Assembly (NCBI RefSeq): GCF_026212465.1 | Contig: NC_080060.1 | Span: 13,466,546 to 13,530,545, forward strand | Source of the DNA: Amaranthus tricolor | Taxonomy: Eukaryota > Streptophyta > Magnoliopsida > Caryophyllales > Amaranthaceae | Direction of reading: 5' to 3' | Length of the DNA: 64,000 nucleotides | Shown here: positions 47,266-59,436 of the stretch, piece by piece | Numbering within the stretch: the first letter of the stretch is position 1 | Layout: every line of letters starts with the position of its first letter | Notes under the pieces: model-generated | What the model was told of the DNA's origin: nothing | The model's input: the letters and a program-made list of their open reading frames with translations, nothing else | Databases searched by the model: none | Made by a program: the position numbers and the translations under genes

Positions 47266-48890
47266 AAAGGTTGAAGCTTGAATAAACCCTAAAATTCCAT
47301 GAAGCTTGAAAAATTAAAAGGTTGAAGAAATTATACCTTAGATTGTTTAAAAAGCCCTCATATTGTATGCTTTTAAGAATAGCTTCACATACCAATCTCC
47401 AAACACCAATTTGTCAAAACCTAAGTGAGATTCACATAACTTGCATCAAAAAACGAAGACAACAATATGTATCTTAAGAAACGAAGACAACAATAAATAC
47501 CATTACCATCAAAAAATCTAAGTGAGATTCACATAATTAGCATACAAAAACTAAGCCCTAAAACACCATGAAACTTGAAAAACTAAAAAAACGAAGAAGA
47601 AGAAGAAGAACAATTTTCGTGGGTTTTGAAGAAGAAATTATACCTTAAAAAAATGAAGCCCTAAAACAATTGCGTGGGTTTTGAAGAAGAAGAACAACAA
47701 TTTTCGTGGGTTTTGAAGAAGTTAAAGGTTGAAGAAGAAAAGAGGAAGAAAAACAAATTTTTCATGAGTTGAAGAAGGTTGAAGAAGATGAAGAGAAATG
47801 AGCAAAATTATGTCGAAGTAAGGCGGGTTTTGAAAACAAATAATACATTTTCATGGGTTTTGAATCTGCTGTATGAATAAAGGCAGGATTTTATAAAAAA
47901 AAAATAGGGTATTTGTTGCGGTTCTCAAAGAACTGCAGCATATAACACATTATATGTTGCAGTTCTTATACTGTTTTTTTTTTGCCTAATTTTTCTACTA
48001 CTTTTATGCTGCGTTTTTTTAAAACCGCAGCATATGTTGCACAACATATGAGGTTTTTTCCACTAGGGTAATTGATTTGATATTTAATAATGACAACACA
48101 TATATCCAATTATTAATTTGAGGGAACGAGAAAACCAGTAGACCGAGGCTTTACCTCGATACCTACTTCATCAAGAGGTCGTCACCCCAAATAATTTAAG
48201 GCCAGCAAAGTAGTCTCATGTAACCCTAGTGTGCACACCCCTTCTACTTTGATCACAATAAATAGAAGTAAAACCAAACATCGTATTAAGTAGCATAATT
48301 AATATCTGTCAGTATCTATACTATCAAAACATGCCAATGTGTTCATCACTCTTATAGTTGGATCACAACAAATATAAGAGCTTCATTTCCCTTGTATCAC
48401 ACTTTACGTGATTTAATATATTTTAATAATTAATCGCGAGCACACAAACATATAAATTGGTGACAACAACATTTAATATATATCTCAAGAATATCCAACT
48501 GAAATCTGTTCGCCAAATCACCATTTTAACATCAATTGGTGACAACAACATTTAATATCATAAATATTTGTCTTTCAAATTCAACCGCCTTTTAAATTCG
48601 TCATTAAAATAAAATAATAATATGAATTTTATCAAAATAATATTATAAATTAAACCGTTAAAAAAAGTAGTAAATATAATTTGAAAATGAAATATAAAAA
48701 ATATAATATCATAAAAATCACGCTTTCCAAGTTTCCATTTAAACACATCAAGTATCACTGTAACACCCCGAGATTTTAATGACGTAATTATTTAATATTT
48801 TAATAGTTTTTCAAAGATTTTTACAATTATATTTAATTATTTCTGAATTAGCTTTAATAAATTTCTTGCATACATGAATTTAAATGTTAA

Positions 48891-49001
<111 letters not shown>

Positions 49002-49135
49002 GTTACGATTTCTTAAATAAAGAGGTTCGAATCAAAATGATTATTTTATTAAAATGTGTGAGCCCACGAAGGTGAGTCTCTTAGTTGGGTCTCACAAGAA
49101 AATGAATCGAGACAAAAATAAATAAATAAATAAAC

Positions 49136-49332
<197 letters not shown>

Positions 49333-49339
49333 AACAAGT

Positions 49340-49700
49340 ATAAAACCCGTAAAAACCCTAAATGCTCAACCTAGCCGTCATCCCTCCTTCTCCTTCTTTC
49401 TCTCTTCTCCTCTGCACCGCCTCCTCCTTCCCCAAGCGGCTGCCGCCTCCTCACTTCCCCACCAGCAAGCAGCTGCCGCCTACGTGACCACCAGCAAGCA
49501 GCCGCCCACGCCTCTCCTCGCAAGCAACAGCAAGGGCTGCGTTTTCTCCTCCAAACAGCAGCAGCAAGCTACTAGGCCATCACCTACTGTGCGTCTGCTG
49601 CAGCCACGACCGCCAGCTGCTCCTCCCCTTCTTCCGTGAAGGCTGCCGCCACAGCAGCCACGGTCCAGCCGCGTGGTGTCCTTCACAACCATCTAGTCTT
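49340..49700 (+). other. GC-rich CT/GCC-rich block in the LTR
   Basis: A sharply GC-richer segment (CCGCCTCCTCC, GGCTGCCGCC, CAGCAGCAGC) in AT-rich surroundings. It gives a Pro/Ala/Gln-rich frame of 106 codons (49319-49639) and an antisense frame. Its position after the promoter-side microsatellites suggests the transcribed R/leader part of a long Gypsy LTR. I do not regard the frame as a proven gene. Confidence 0.5.
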
Positions 49701-52700
49701 CACTCCTTTCTAAGTACCCCATTGTAAGCCTCTCAAGTTTACTCTAAGTAATTTTCCTAGTATCTAATTAGAATTTTACTAAATTTATGAGTTTGGTGTT
49801 AATTTTGTATGATTATCATTGAATCTTGTTATGGGTAAGAATTTGATTGATGATTTGAATGTACTCATGCATTGGGTTTTTGAAATATGGATGAAAAATG
49901 TTGAACTTTGTATTATTTTCATTGAATCTTTTATGGGTAAGAGTGTGTTTGATGAATTTAACATATTTATGATCTAGAGCTTGAAGTATGAATGAAAATA
50001 ATGATTGTGTGCTATTTTGATGGTGTCTTAGTACATGAGTAACTTTATTTGTGTTGAATGTGGGAGTTTTGTTGGGCATGGTAGTCTTAATTGGCCTTGT
50101 TGAAGTAAAAGAAATTATTAATGTTGATTACAAGTGCTCTCGTTAGATTGTCGAAGTATAATTAAATAATATTAGTAAGGCTATGAACATAGTGTCAACT
50201 GTTGAGAATTATTAAAGTTACTTGTTATGATGTCTTGATTTTAGTTCTTTCTAACCTTAGAGAATATAATAAATGATACTGTGATGTGATGACCTTAAGA
50301 TTCGTCCTTGTCATCATATTAGCACTACATCAACATTAAGTGTGAACCGTCGCTTTATATTAAGATGATGTGAACCGTTATAACTCAAAGTCAATTGGTG
50401 TAACGAAACAGTTGACATAATCCTTTTATTCTTTGCCGATGGAAAAACTTGTGTTATTGTTGAATTGACGATTATGCTTGGTGTTGAATAAGATGCGTAT
50501 GTGCTAGAAGTAATTGAAAACTTGTCGTGAATGGGTGATAGTGGTTACTTTGGTTTCTAGCTGGTATGACAAAGTAGTTAAGAGAACTTATAAGTTCTAT
50601 TCCTAACTTGTATAGGTTCCCAGTTTATAAGAGGAAAGTAGACCCTTAGTTGGGTGATTTTTGTAACTTGTGGTCGTGCAGTAACGCTTGCAGGTATGTA
50701 GACGCAATAATTAATTATTATATTCATCGTTTCAAAGTATTATCAATATTACATGATTATATGCATTGCATTAGAATTATAGAACGCCAGAAAGTAAACC
50801 ATGCTAGTGAATAGTCATAATAGTGATATAGGCAAGTAGAATAAAAGCCTTTGGAGGCTGTGAGAACAGACTTCTAAATAGTAGAGAACGTACCATGGTT
50901 GTGCGTGGTATCGAAGTGATTTCCTACTTATTGAGCCTTGATTTATGATTAGTTGGCGTGACTCAACTGGATTAGGTTCGGTTGATTTAATAGTCCCCTA
51001 GGTGAGGTTCGACGGGACCTCCGTAAGGGGGGTATGAGCATGCTTGGGTCACTGGGCGCCGGATGGCCGATACCGCCCCTTGACCGAGGTGTTACCATGC
51101 GGGCCTTGCAAACCCCAATATGGTGGCCTCTTCACTGGTTTAGTACCCCAGTGTGTTAGTTTTTCCCAAAGGTAGGACCCGAGAGGGTTGGCTGGAGGGG
51201 GCATGAGCTCATACTTTGCCATGGGCGCCGGATGGCCGATAACACCCTTGGCCGTGTCACTATGCCATGAATAGAGAAAGGATCCACTACCTTTGAATAT
51301 ACTCGAGAGATTAGTAGTTTGAAAGAGAAATTATGAGTAAATAGAGGTGTTTAGATAGATGAGTAGACTCGTTATTGCCATACTATATCGTTGTCTATAG
51401 TTTTATTTAATGACTTCAATGATTATAAGTTCATTAATTACTGAAGTGTATGTGTTTGTTGTTGTTTGCTCATGACTCTCTATGATGTTCCTGCTATGAC
51501 ACATCTGACTATGGTCATTATGTTGAGCAGCCGGAGGATCATAGCTTGACATGACATGTATAGGAGCTTCTTTTGCTTTGCATTGGGGGAAAGAGCGGAG
51601 TACGGTCGTAACCATTGTGTACAAATTGTCTAATGCTTGCAGCTTCTATATTACTTGTAAAGTTTTCTTTTGGGATTGTATAATTTCTTTTGTATGGAAC
51701 CATGTGACTCCTTGTATGACCCATAGTTCCGCTGCGTAGTTTTTGGATGTACGGTAGTGAGAATACTCCTTTAGTATCCGTCAGATCGATGCGCTAACAC
51801 TGGAACAACGATCCTCATTAGAGTTGATGATTTGAGAAGCCGATGATGATTCTTTCCGTCGTGACATATTCTTGAAGGCATTAAAGGCCTTAGATTATTT
51901 TAATTATGTTATCCCTTTATATATTCTTGTCACATCCTCAGTTTTCAGCAGAGATGCTGCCGAAATTTCCACTTAGTCACCCTTTCCATTAATCTTTAAT
52001 GTTTATTTTAATTATGTTCCCTTTTCTTTTTATGTAACACCCGAATTTCCTCCCTTCCTTCACGATTCTGGTTTCGTTTAAGGGGTTGGAAATTAAGGGG
52101 TGTTACAGGTGGTTACCAAAGCTAATGGTTCCTACTTTGACGCTCGTATTCTAAAGTCTTTAAGGAATTGTTTGAAGTTAACGCTAAGGAATTCGTTTAA
52201 GGGGTTAGAAATTAAGGGGTGTTACAATCACATAACACATAATAGTAACGAGATAGCCCTAATTGGATGGGCATTGAGAATTACCTAGTGAAACAACTCT
52301 AGAATATAAATTTACACTTCTATCAACCTTCGACTACGATGTTGACGTTTGAAGTATAATTGTTGCTTGTAATTTGTAGATAGAAAATGGCTAAAGATTG
52401 AAAAATACTATAAAGGAAAAAAAGAAATTGATAATAGATGTAAAGAAAAACAAATGATTGATAAGAGAAAAAAAATAGAAAGGAGAAGAAAGAAAATCGA
52501 AAGTAATGAATGCGTTAAAGAGTAAAATGATTTGATTTATAATTGTAAAATGGGTTAGTGAATAGAATTAGATGAGAAGAGTGAGAAGAAGCGGAGGAAT
52601 AAAGAAGTTATAATAAGATATTGAGAGATGGAAGTTTTAACCGTGTAAATTGGATTTTTAAAATTTTATTAATTATTTTATTAAATAAAATTTATTTTTT

Positions 52701-53034
52701 TATAAACATGTAAGTGTAACTTCGTTTTTTTTTTAAGTTTTAACAAATCTATTTATTTTTTAATTTAATTTTCTTTATTTTACATTATTAATTATTTATT
52801 TTCCTTTTTTTCTATTATTATTTATTTATTTATTTATTTTTTAATTTTTGGATTTTACACCTACGAGGAGGGGTCTTTCAGGATTTCGGATACTCAAGTA
52901 AAGGAGCTGAGGAATTCAAGGGTTTTGTTGGTCAAGTTTCTATGGTCAAACCACAAAGTCGATGAAGGTACTTGGGAGAAGGAGATAGACATGAGATAGC
53001 GATATCCTAGCCTTTTGGAAAAAGTATATGTTCC

Positions 53035-55790
53035 CCATTCAAACCATTTTTTCAGTTCAAGCCATTGAGATGATTAAGAATGGAGATGAGGGATATCTAT
53101 GTTATATTGCTAGTAGTGAGAAGACAACCAAGTTAAGTCTTGAGGAAACCCCCATTGTTTTTGAATACCTTGATGTATTCTATGAGGGTCTACCTTGTTT
53201 ACCCCCAAGGAGAGAGGTTAACTTCCATATTGATCTAATTCCTGATGCAATCCCTATCTCTAAGACTCCATACCATTTTGCCCCAACTAAGTTAGTCGTA
53301 TTAAAGAAATAATTGGATGAACTATTAGAAAAAGGTTTTATCCAACCTAGTGTGTCACTCTGGGGAGCTCATGTTTTGTTTGTAAAGAAGAAGGATGGAA
53401 CGATGAGATTGAGTATTGATTATATAGAGATTAATACGATCACTATTAAGAACCGTTACCCTTTGCCTAGGATAGATGATCTGTTTGATCAGTTTAAAGG
53501 CGTTCAGGTGTTATCTAAGATTGATTTAAGGTCTGGATATCATCAATTGAGGATAACCAAGGAAAATGTGCCAAAGACGACGTTCCGAAAGATGCCATTT
53601 GGGTTAACCAATGCTCCCGCGGCATTTGTGGATTTGGTGCAGAGGTATATTCGTCCTTATTTGGATAAGTTTACGGTTGTTTTTATTGATGATATCTTGG
53701 TATATTCGAACAACAAGGAAGAACATAAAGAACACTTAAGGATGATTCAGTGGAATGAGATGCACATGATTGCTTTTGAGGAATTAAAGAAAAGTTTGAC
53801 TACCACCCCTGTTTTAGCAATGCCAGATTGTAGCAAGCCATTTAAGTTCTATTGTGAAGATTCATTTGAAGGTTTGGGTTGTGTACTTATGGAGCAAGGA
53901 AAGGTTGTAGCTTATGCATCGAGGCAATTGAGGCCACATGAGGTGGATTATCCCATGGACGACATTAAACTACCTGTAGTGATCTTTGCTCTGAAGTTGT
54001 GAAGACATTATTTGTATGGATTATCGTGTAAGATCTACATCGATCATCAAAACTTAAGGTATGTCTTCAACCAGAAGTAATTAAACATATGCTAAAGGTG
54101 GTGAATTGAGGTAATAAAGGATTATGATCTTGAGATCGTGTACCACCATCGAAAAGTGAACAAGGTAGTTGATGCCTTGAGTAGAAGGTTATGAGTGCCT
54201 GTTAATGCCATTAAGTCTGTACCTTGGGAGTTGTACTGTAAGATGCAAAGTTTAGGATTAGAGATTTGTAGACAACATGAGGTTAGCGAGTATTTAGGAG
54301 CAATGACTGTACAATCCACTTCATTTGATCATATCATTAAGATGCAACTTGATGATCTAGAGATTGTTGATTGATTCATAGAGTTGGGGAAAATGAGAGT
54401 GATCTTTTTGAGTTAGGAGGAATAGGAGAATCAAAGATGAATGGTAGATTGTCTGTTCCTAATCAACTTGAAATATTGAGGAATGAGATTTTGAAAAGGT
54501 CATCAGAGTTGTTTCACTTGCATCCAGGTCGTGATAAAATGACTGAAGAGATTAGAAAGTTATTTTTGTGGAAAGGCCTAAGGAAGGATGCATTTGATTT
54601 TGCGTCGAAATGTCTAGTTTTCCAAAGGGTAAAGTTTGAAAGGCAAAAGAGTTCATGATTGCTTCAACTAATTCCTATGCCAGATTGGAAGTGGGACTCA
54701 ATTTCTACGGACTTCGTAATAGGATTGCGGAGGACCCACGAGGAAATGATGTTATTTGGGTTATAGTCGACAAGTTTACCAAGGTTGCACGATTTGTGCT
54801 GATGAAGAATACTTGGGGGGCCAAGCAATAAGCGGATGCCTATGTTCGAGAAATTGTTAGACTTCATGATGTCCTGAGCACTATTGTTTCATATAGGGAT
54901 CCAAAGTTTTTATTGAGGTTTTAGGATAAGCTACAAGAAGCTTTTGGGACTAAATTATGCTTGACTACTGCTTTTCATCCTCCGACTGATAGCCAAATTT
55001 AGAGAAACCATTCAAATCTTAGAGGATCTCTCGAGAGTTGTATTTTAGACTTTGGACGCTCTTGTGAAGATAAATTACCTATGGTGGAGTTTGCCTACAA
55101 CAACAATTTTCAATCCAGCATTAAGATGACACCGAACAAAGCTCCTTATGGAAGGAAGTGTCGATTACCTTTGTGTTAGGATTTGATGGATATAACCGTG
55201 CCAGAAGGTCCAAGTGTGATTCATGATTCCATTGATGCTTTGAGGATCGTTCAACAGAACATGAGAGCAGCACATAGCCGACAAAAAAGTTATGTTGGTA
55301 ATTTTCGAAGGATGTTGCAATTTGAGGTCGGCGACAAGGTCCAAGTGCGATTCATGATTCCTTATGGTTTCACCTACGAGAGGTGACCATCGCTTTGGTG
55401 TTCAAGGAAAGTAGAGCCCAAAGTTTATTAGACTTTTTGAAATTCTAAGAAGAGTTAGAGAAGTTGATTATGAGTTGGCTTTACCTTCTAGTTTGGCAAA
55501 AGTTCATAATGTACTAATCTATGTTTCACAGTTGAGGAAGTATGTTCATGATCCATCGCATGTTTTATCCCATGAACCCCTTTAGATTGATGAGTCTTTA
55601 GCCTACTAGCCTATCAAGATTTTGGATACTCGAGTCAAGGAGTGGAGGAATTCAAGGATATTCTGTTGGTCAAGGCTCTATGGTCAAACCACGAAGTCAA
55701 GGAAACTACTTGCGAAAATGAGACAAACATGAGATAGCGATATCGTAACCTTTTCAGTAAATTCTAGTTTCGAGACGAATCTATCTTAAG
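53035..55790 (+). pseudogene. Gypsy pol: protease end, reverse transcriptase, RNase H, integrase, chromodomain region; decayed
   Basis: The order is Gypsy-type. The protease-RT linker (FFSVQAIEMIKNGDEGYLCY) leads to RT with [66 protein letters not shown] and the catalytic [11 protein letters not shown] (about 53680). A deletion then joins KEHLRM to the RNase H start ([20 protein letters not shown]). RNase H ends VDALSRRL near 54190. Integrase follows with the zinc region LFHLHPGRDKMTEEI and LVFQRVKFERQKSS, then a core relic (54670-55170) and VGDKVQVRF near 55340. The tail at 55384-55770 repeats the 45562-53025 tail. Stops are many (for example 53311, 54002, 54194, 54660). A purine tract (55788-55800) precedes the 3' LTR. 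Confidence 0.93.
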
Positions 55791-55801
55791 GGGGGAAGAG
55801 T

Positions 55802-56251
55802 TGTAATGGACTTGAAATTCCTAGTCTTAGTCGTTGATAAATCATTCCCGACTTATTCTTATTTCATTCAATTTTTTAATCCCGAATTCTTGGACTCCAA
55901 CTATATCTAATCTATCATTTAAACTATTATTCTTAACTTCCGATTCAATTCTAAATTTTATTAGTAGAAGAAAATCAAGAAAAAGAAGCATAATACATCA
56001 CTTTTCTAGCTTGGATTATCATTATTCTGGGGCATAATTGGGTATGATTTTGGGTACTTTTAAGATCATCATTTTGGAACTTGGAGCTAGGAGTAACCTT
56101 GGAGTATCATCATATTTACTTATTAGTACTTATTAGTACAAAGTACTAATCCTTAGTGTTAGTATGGTATAACTCTTTAACTTAATCCTTATGTGGCATT
56201 TTACATTATATATACTTTAGAATATGCAAAATATGAAACATGTTGAACATG
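55802..56251 (+). mobile_element. 3' LTR of the Gypsy relic, interrupted by a CACTA element
   Basis: It begins TGTAATGGACTTGAAATTCC right after the purine tract AGGGGGGAAGAG. The first ~157 bp match the LTR fragment at 44985. The rest, including AACTTGGAGCTAGGAGTAACC, resembles the body of Tekay-like LTRs. The CACTA element at 56252-59433 cuts it, and the LTR probably continues after 59437, but its end was not found. Confidence 0.7.
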
Positions 56252-56534
56252 CACTAGTGGAAAAAAACGTATTTGCTACGTGTCATTTGCTGCGGTTTTC
56301 TTTATACGCAGCAATAAATAGCAAAAAAAAAAAGGAAAAAAAATATACTACGAACGTTGCGGTTTTCAAAATCCACGAATTTTTCTTCATATACCTACAA
56401 ATCTTCTCTCTTCAAGGTAATTTTCACGAATCAACGGTGTTTTTCTATGTTTATTTTTACTTTTGTTTGGAAAAAATGGTTATGTGTAGTAATTTTTTTT
56501 CTTATTTCATTGTAGGTGACATTGTAATTGTTTT

Positions 56535-58872
56535 TCGATTCCTCATCAAAGGTGTCGACTGGGTCAAAGTCTATGGCACTCACTCCAATTTTGACTGATG
56601 CGGATCTAAAAGATCTCTCTCAAGATTGCAAATGGCTGCACACATGTGCATCTCGCATGCGTGAGGAGGACCTAATCGTTCTAACCCTGTAGAAGGAACA
56701 ATTCTGCTTTGTTGAGAGCCATTTTGTCAATATTTGTCCTAGTGACATTAGGCAATTTTTGAGAGAAGAAATATTGAATGTAGCTCTTATCCATGTCTAC
56801 ATGAGGTGATGTTCATTATCTTACAATTTAGGCATTATTGTTTAATTGTTTTAATAACCGGATAACTGACAAAATTTTCTTACTCGTGAGTTTAGTGCGG
56901 CTTACGAGGAGCTAAGTTCTTGCGTACCTCCAATAAAAATTGGATGGTTTTGTCCTGAGTCGATTTCGGGTACTAAAAGCGTAAATGATCCAGATGACGT
57001 CAAAACATATATTGAGACTGCTTTGAATAATTCCCTTGCATCTAAACACACGTTCATTCTGGCTCCATATGTGGAAGAGTAAGTTTTATTTTTGAAATTG
57101 AAATTATCTTTTGACTTTTAAGTTCACATAATCTCTAATTTGTTGATTTTAAATTTGCATTTGTAGTTTGTATTTGATACTTTTGGTTATATGTCCTTTG
57201 ACGAATACTGTGCACGTCTTCGACTCATTACAAAAAGCTCAAAGCCCGCCTCGCAACACAAAATTCAAAGCCTTGTTGAATGCGTATGTAATTTTATAAA
57301 TTTTTCATTTAATCAAGTGTTATATATATATAAATAGTATTACATTAATATTAATACATGCATTGATATATAAATAGTTATACTTTTTCCATGCGTATCA
57401 ACACAATGAAGAAAGTGCGTGGAGAAATGGGATCTATATCCAGAGCCACATTTCCGAAATGGACATTAGTAAAGATACAGAACACTATTCGATTTTTAAG
57501 GGTTTTTAAGTGTTTTTGGCACTTTCGCGCATAAAGTAGCTCAAACTTGGTTTGTTTTGCACGAAACTTGGCACACAACACTATTTGGTATATATTATTG
57601 TGTTGAAGTGGTTAGAATTGAAAATCATAGTCATATGCTAGAAATTACGTGCTAAGTTGCGATTTTATGAGTTTTTAAGCTTTTTTGGCACTTTCGAGCA
57701 TAAAGTAGCTCAAACTTGGTTTTTTTTGATCGAAACTTGGCACACAACACTATTTGGTATATATTATTGTGTTGAAGTGGTTAGAATTGAAAATCATAGT
57801 CATATGCAATAAATTACGTGCTAAGTTGCGATTTTATTGGTTTTTAATCTTTTTTGGCACTTTCGAGCATAAAGTAGCTCAAACTTGGTTTTTTTTGCAC
57901 GAAACTTGGCACACAACACTATTTGGTATATATTATTGTGTTGAAGTGGTTAGAATTGAAAATCATAGTCATATGCTAGAAATTACGTGCTAAGTTGCGA
58001 TTTTATGGGTTTTTAGGCTTTTTTGGCACTTTCGCGCATAAAGTAGCTCAAACTTGGTTTGTTTTCCACGAAACTTGGCACACAACACTATTTGGTATAT
58101 ATTATTGTGTGGAAGCAGTTTGAATTGAAAATCATAGTCATATGCTAGAAATTACGTGCTAATTAAGTTGCGATTTTATGGATTTTTAAGCTTTTTTGAC
58201 ACTTTCGCGCATAAAGTAATTCAAACTTGGTTTGTTTTGCACGAAATTTGGCACACAACACTATTCGGTATATATTATTGTGTGGAAGTGGTTAGAATTG
58301 AAAATCATAGTCATATGTTAGAAATTACGTGCTAAGTTGCGATTTTGTGGGTTATTAAGCTTTTTTTGGCTCTTTCGCGCATAAAGTAGCTCAAACTTAG
58401 TTTGTTTTGCACGAAACTTGGCACACAACACTATTTGGTATATATTATTGTGTTAAAGTGGTTAGAATTAAAATCATAGTCATATGCTAGAAATTACATG
58501 CTAAGTTGCGATTATAATACATCTATTTTAAGCTTTTTTGGCACTATCATCTATTTTTTCTTAGTGCTTTCGACAAGATTATAATACCGTTGATTGCGGC
58601 TACTACACTCTCAAATACATGGACGATATCTTACAATCCGTGAAGGAGGTTGGAGTTGAAAACATTGATGCCGTAAGTATTTGTTACGTTCTTAAATTCC
58701 AATATTATATATTTACTATTGGTAAAGTCTAATGTTTATGTATCATTTAATTTTATATTATATTATAGGTTTTATACGACACTCCAAGGGAAACACACCC
58801 TTTGAGAGATGGGGAAATGCGCGAATTGAAAGACAAGATTGCCGTGTATCTTTCTAATTTTTGTTCTTGGTA
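56535..58872 (+). pseudogene. Ulp1-type protease remnant with lost catalytic His
   Basis: Exons match the 10.9-kb element's Ulp1 region: LTDADLKDLSQDCKWLHTCA-like start (about 56590), a CAG-to-TAG type stop near 56690, ILNVALIHVYMR to 56807, then IKIGWFCPESISGT and ASKHTFILAPYVEE to 57079. The next exon reads LYLILLVI (57168 on), where the full element has LHWILLVI, so the catalytic His-Trp pair is Tyr-Leu (His position 57171-57173). VHVFDSL keeps the Asp (57222-57224). The exon end before the array has AT instead of the GT donor (after about 57480). The Cys exon CFRQDYNTVDCGYY keeps Cys (58595-58597). It is therefore a dead protease, even apart from the stop. Confidence 0.88.
57481..58520 (+). 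repeat. Tandem array of ~170-bp units in the Ulp1 intron
   Basis: Six copies are recognised by AATTGAAAATCATAGTCATATG, quoted here by its core AAAATCATAGTCATATG, at about 57619, 57790, 57958, 58128, 58300 and 58474. It is the same unit as in 12057-14426 and lies in the same intron position, but lacks the ~407-bp inserts and the higher-order period. Confidence 0.9.
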
Positions 58873-59174
58873 AATAATGTAATTAGTTTAGATTTAGGAC
58901 TTTAATTTGTATATGTACATATTATTATATATACGATCGAGAGTTTACAAAGAGATTATTAGTGATAATTGGTGATTATCATTGGATTATTACATTGTAT
59001 ATTAATCATTGTTTATTACTTTGTACATTAATCATTGGATTATTTATTAATTGGTGATAATTGGTGATTATCATTGGATTATTACATTGTATATTAATCA
59101 TTGTTTATTACTTTGTACATTAATCATTGGATTATTTATTAATATTAAACGAAAAAAGCAAAAAAAAAATATGT

Positions 59175-59433
59175 TATATGCTGCGGGCCACCTAAAACTG
59201 CAGCATATAGTTTACACTATATGCTGCGGTTTTGGGGAGGCCCGCAACATATAGTCTTACACTATATGTTGCGGTTTTGGGAGACCCGCAAAATATATAG
59301 TGCACTTTTTTGCTGCGGTTTTAAACCGCAGCATTTAAAGTAGGCCATCTGCTGCTATCACTAATGCTTGGGGCCAAAATCGCAGCATATTATGACCAAA
59401 AAACCGCAGGAAATGAGGCTTTTTCCACTAGTG
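59175..59433. repeat. Right subterminal repeats of the CACTA derivative
   Basis: TATGCTGCGG, AAACTGCAGCATAT and TTGCTGCGGTTTTAAACCGCAGC motifs; the last is a palindrome near 59310. The motif has drifted from TTTGCTGCGG to TATGCTGCGG here. Confidence 0.8.
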
Positions 59434-59436
59434 ATG

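Larger units (their letters stand above)
46251..48068 (-). mobile_element. Small CACTA deletion derivative, 1818 bp, TSD TAA
   Basis: The left end is CACTAGTGGA; the right end, CCACTAGGG, has one changed base. TAA flanks it at 46248-46250 and 48069-48071. The right subterminal region carries TTGTTGCGG, GCAGCATAT and AACCGCAGCATATG motifs of the same family as the 10.9-kb element. Next to it, several copies of CGTGGGTTTTGAAGAAGAA correspond to the transposase leader of that element (about 21605-21640). No transposase or Ulp1 sequence remains. The left half is simple TA repeat plus an AT-rich imperfect repeat. Confidence 0.9.
56252..59433 (+). mobile_element. CACTA deletion derivative with Ulp1 exons, 3182 bp, TSD ATG
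   Basis: Perfect ends CACTAGTGGAAAA and TTTTCCACTAGTG, with ATG at 56249-56251 and 59434-59436. It lies in the opposite orientation to the 10.9-kb element. Its left end matches that element's right end and leader. At about 56535 it jumps to the Ulp1 exons, skipping the transposase and the start of the second gene. It keeps the intronic tandem array (57481-58520), the last exons, and right subterminal GCTGCGG repeats (59175-59420). Confidence 0.94.
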
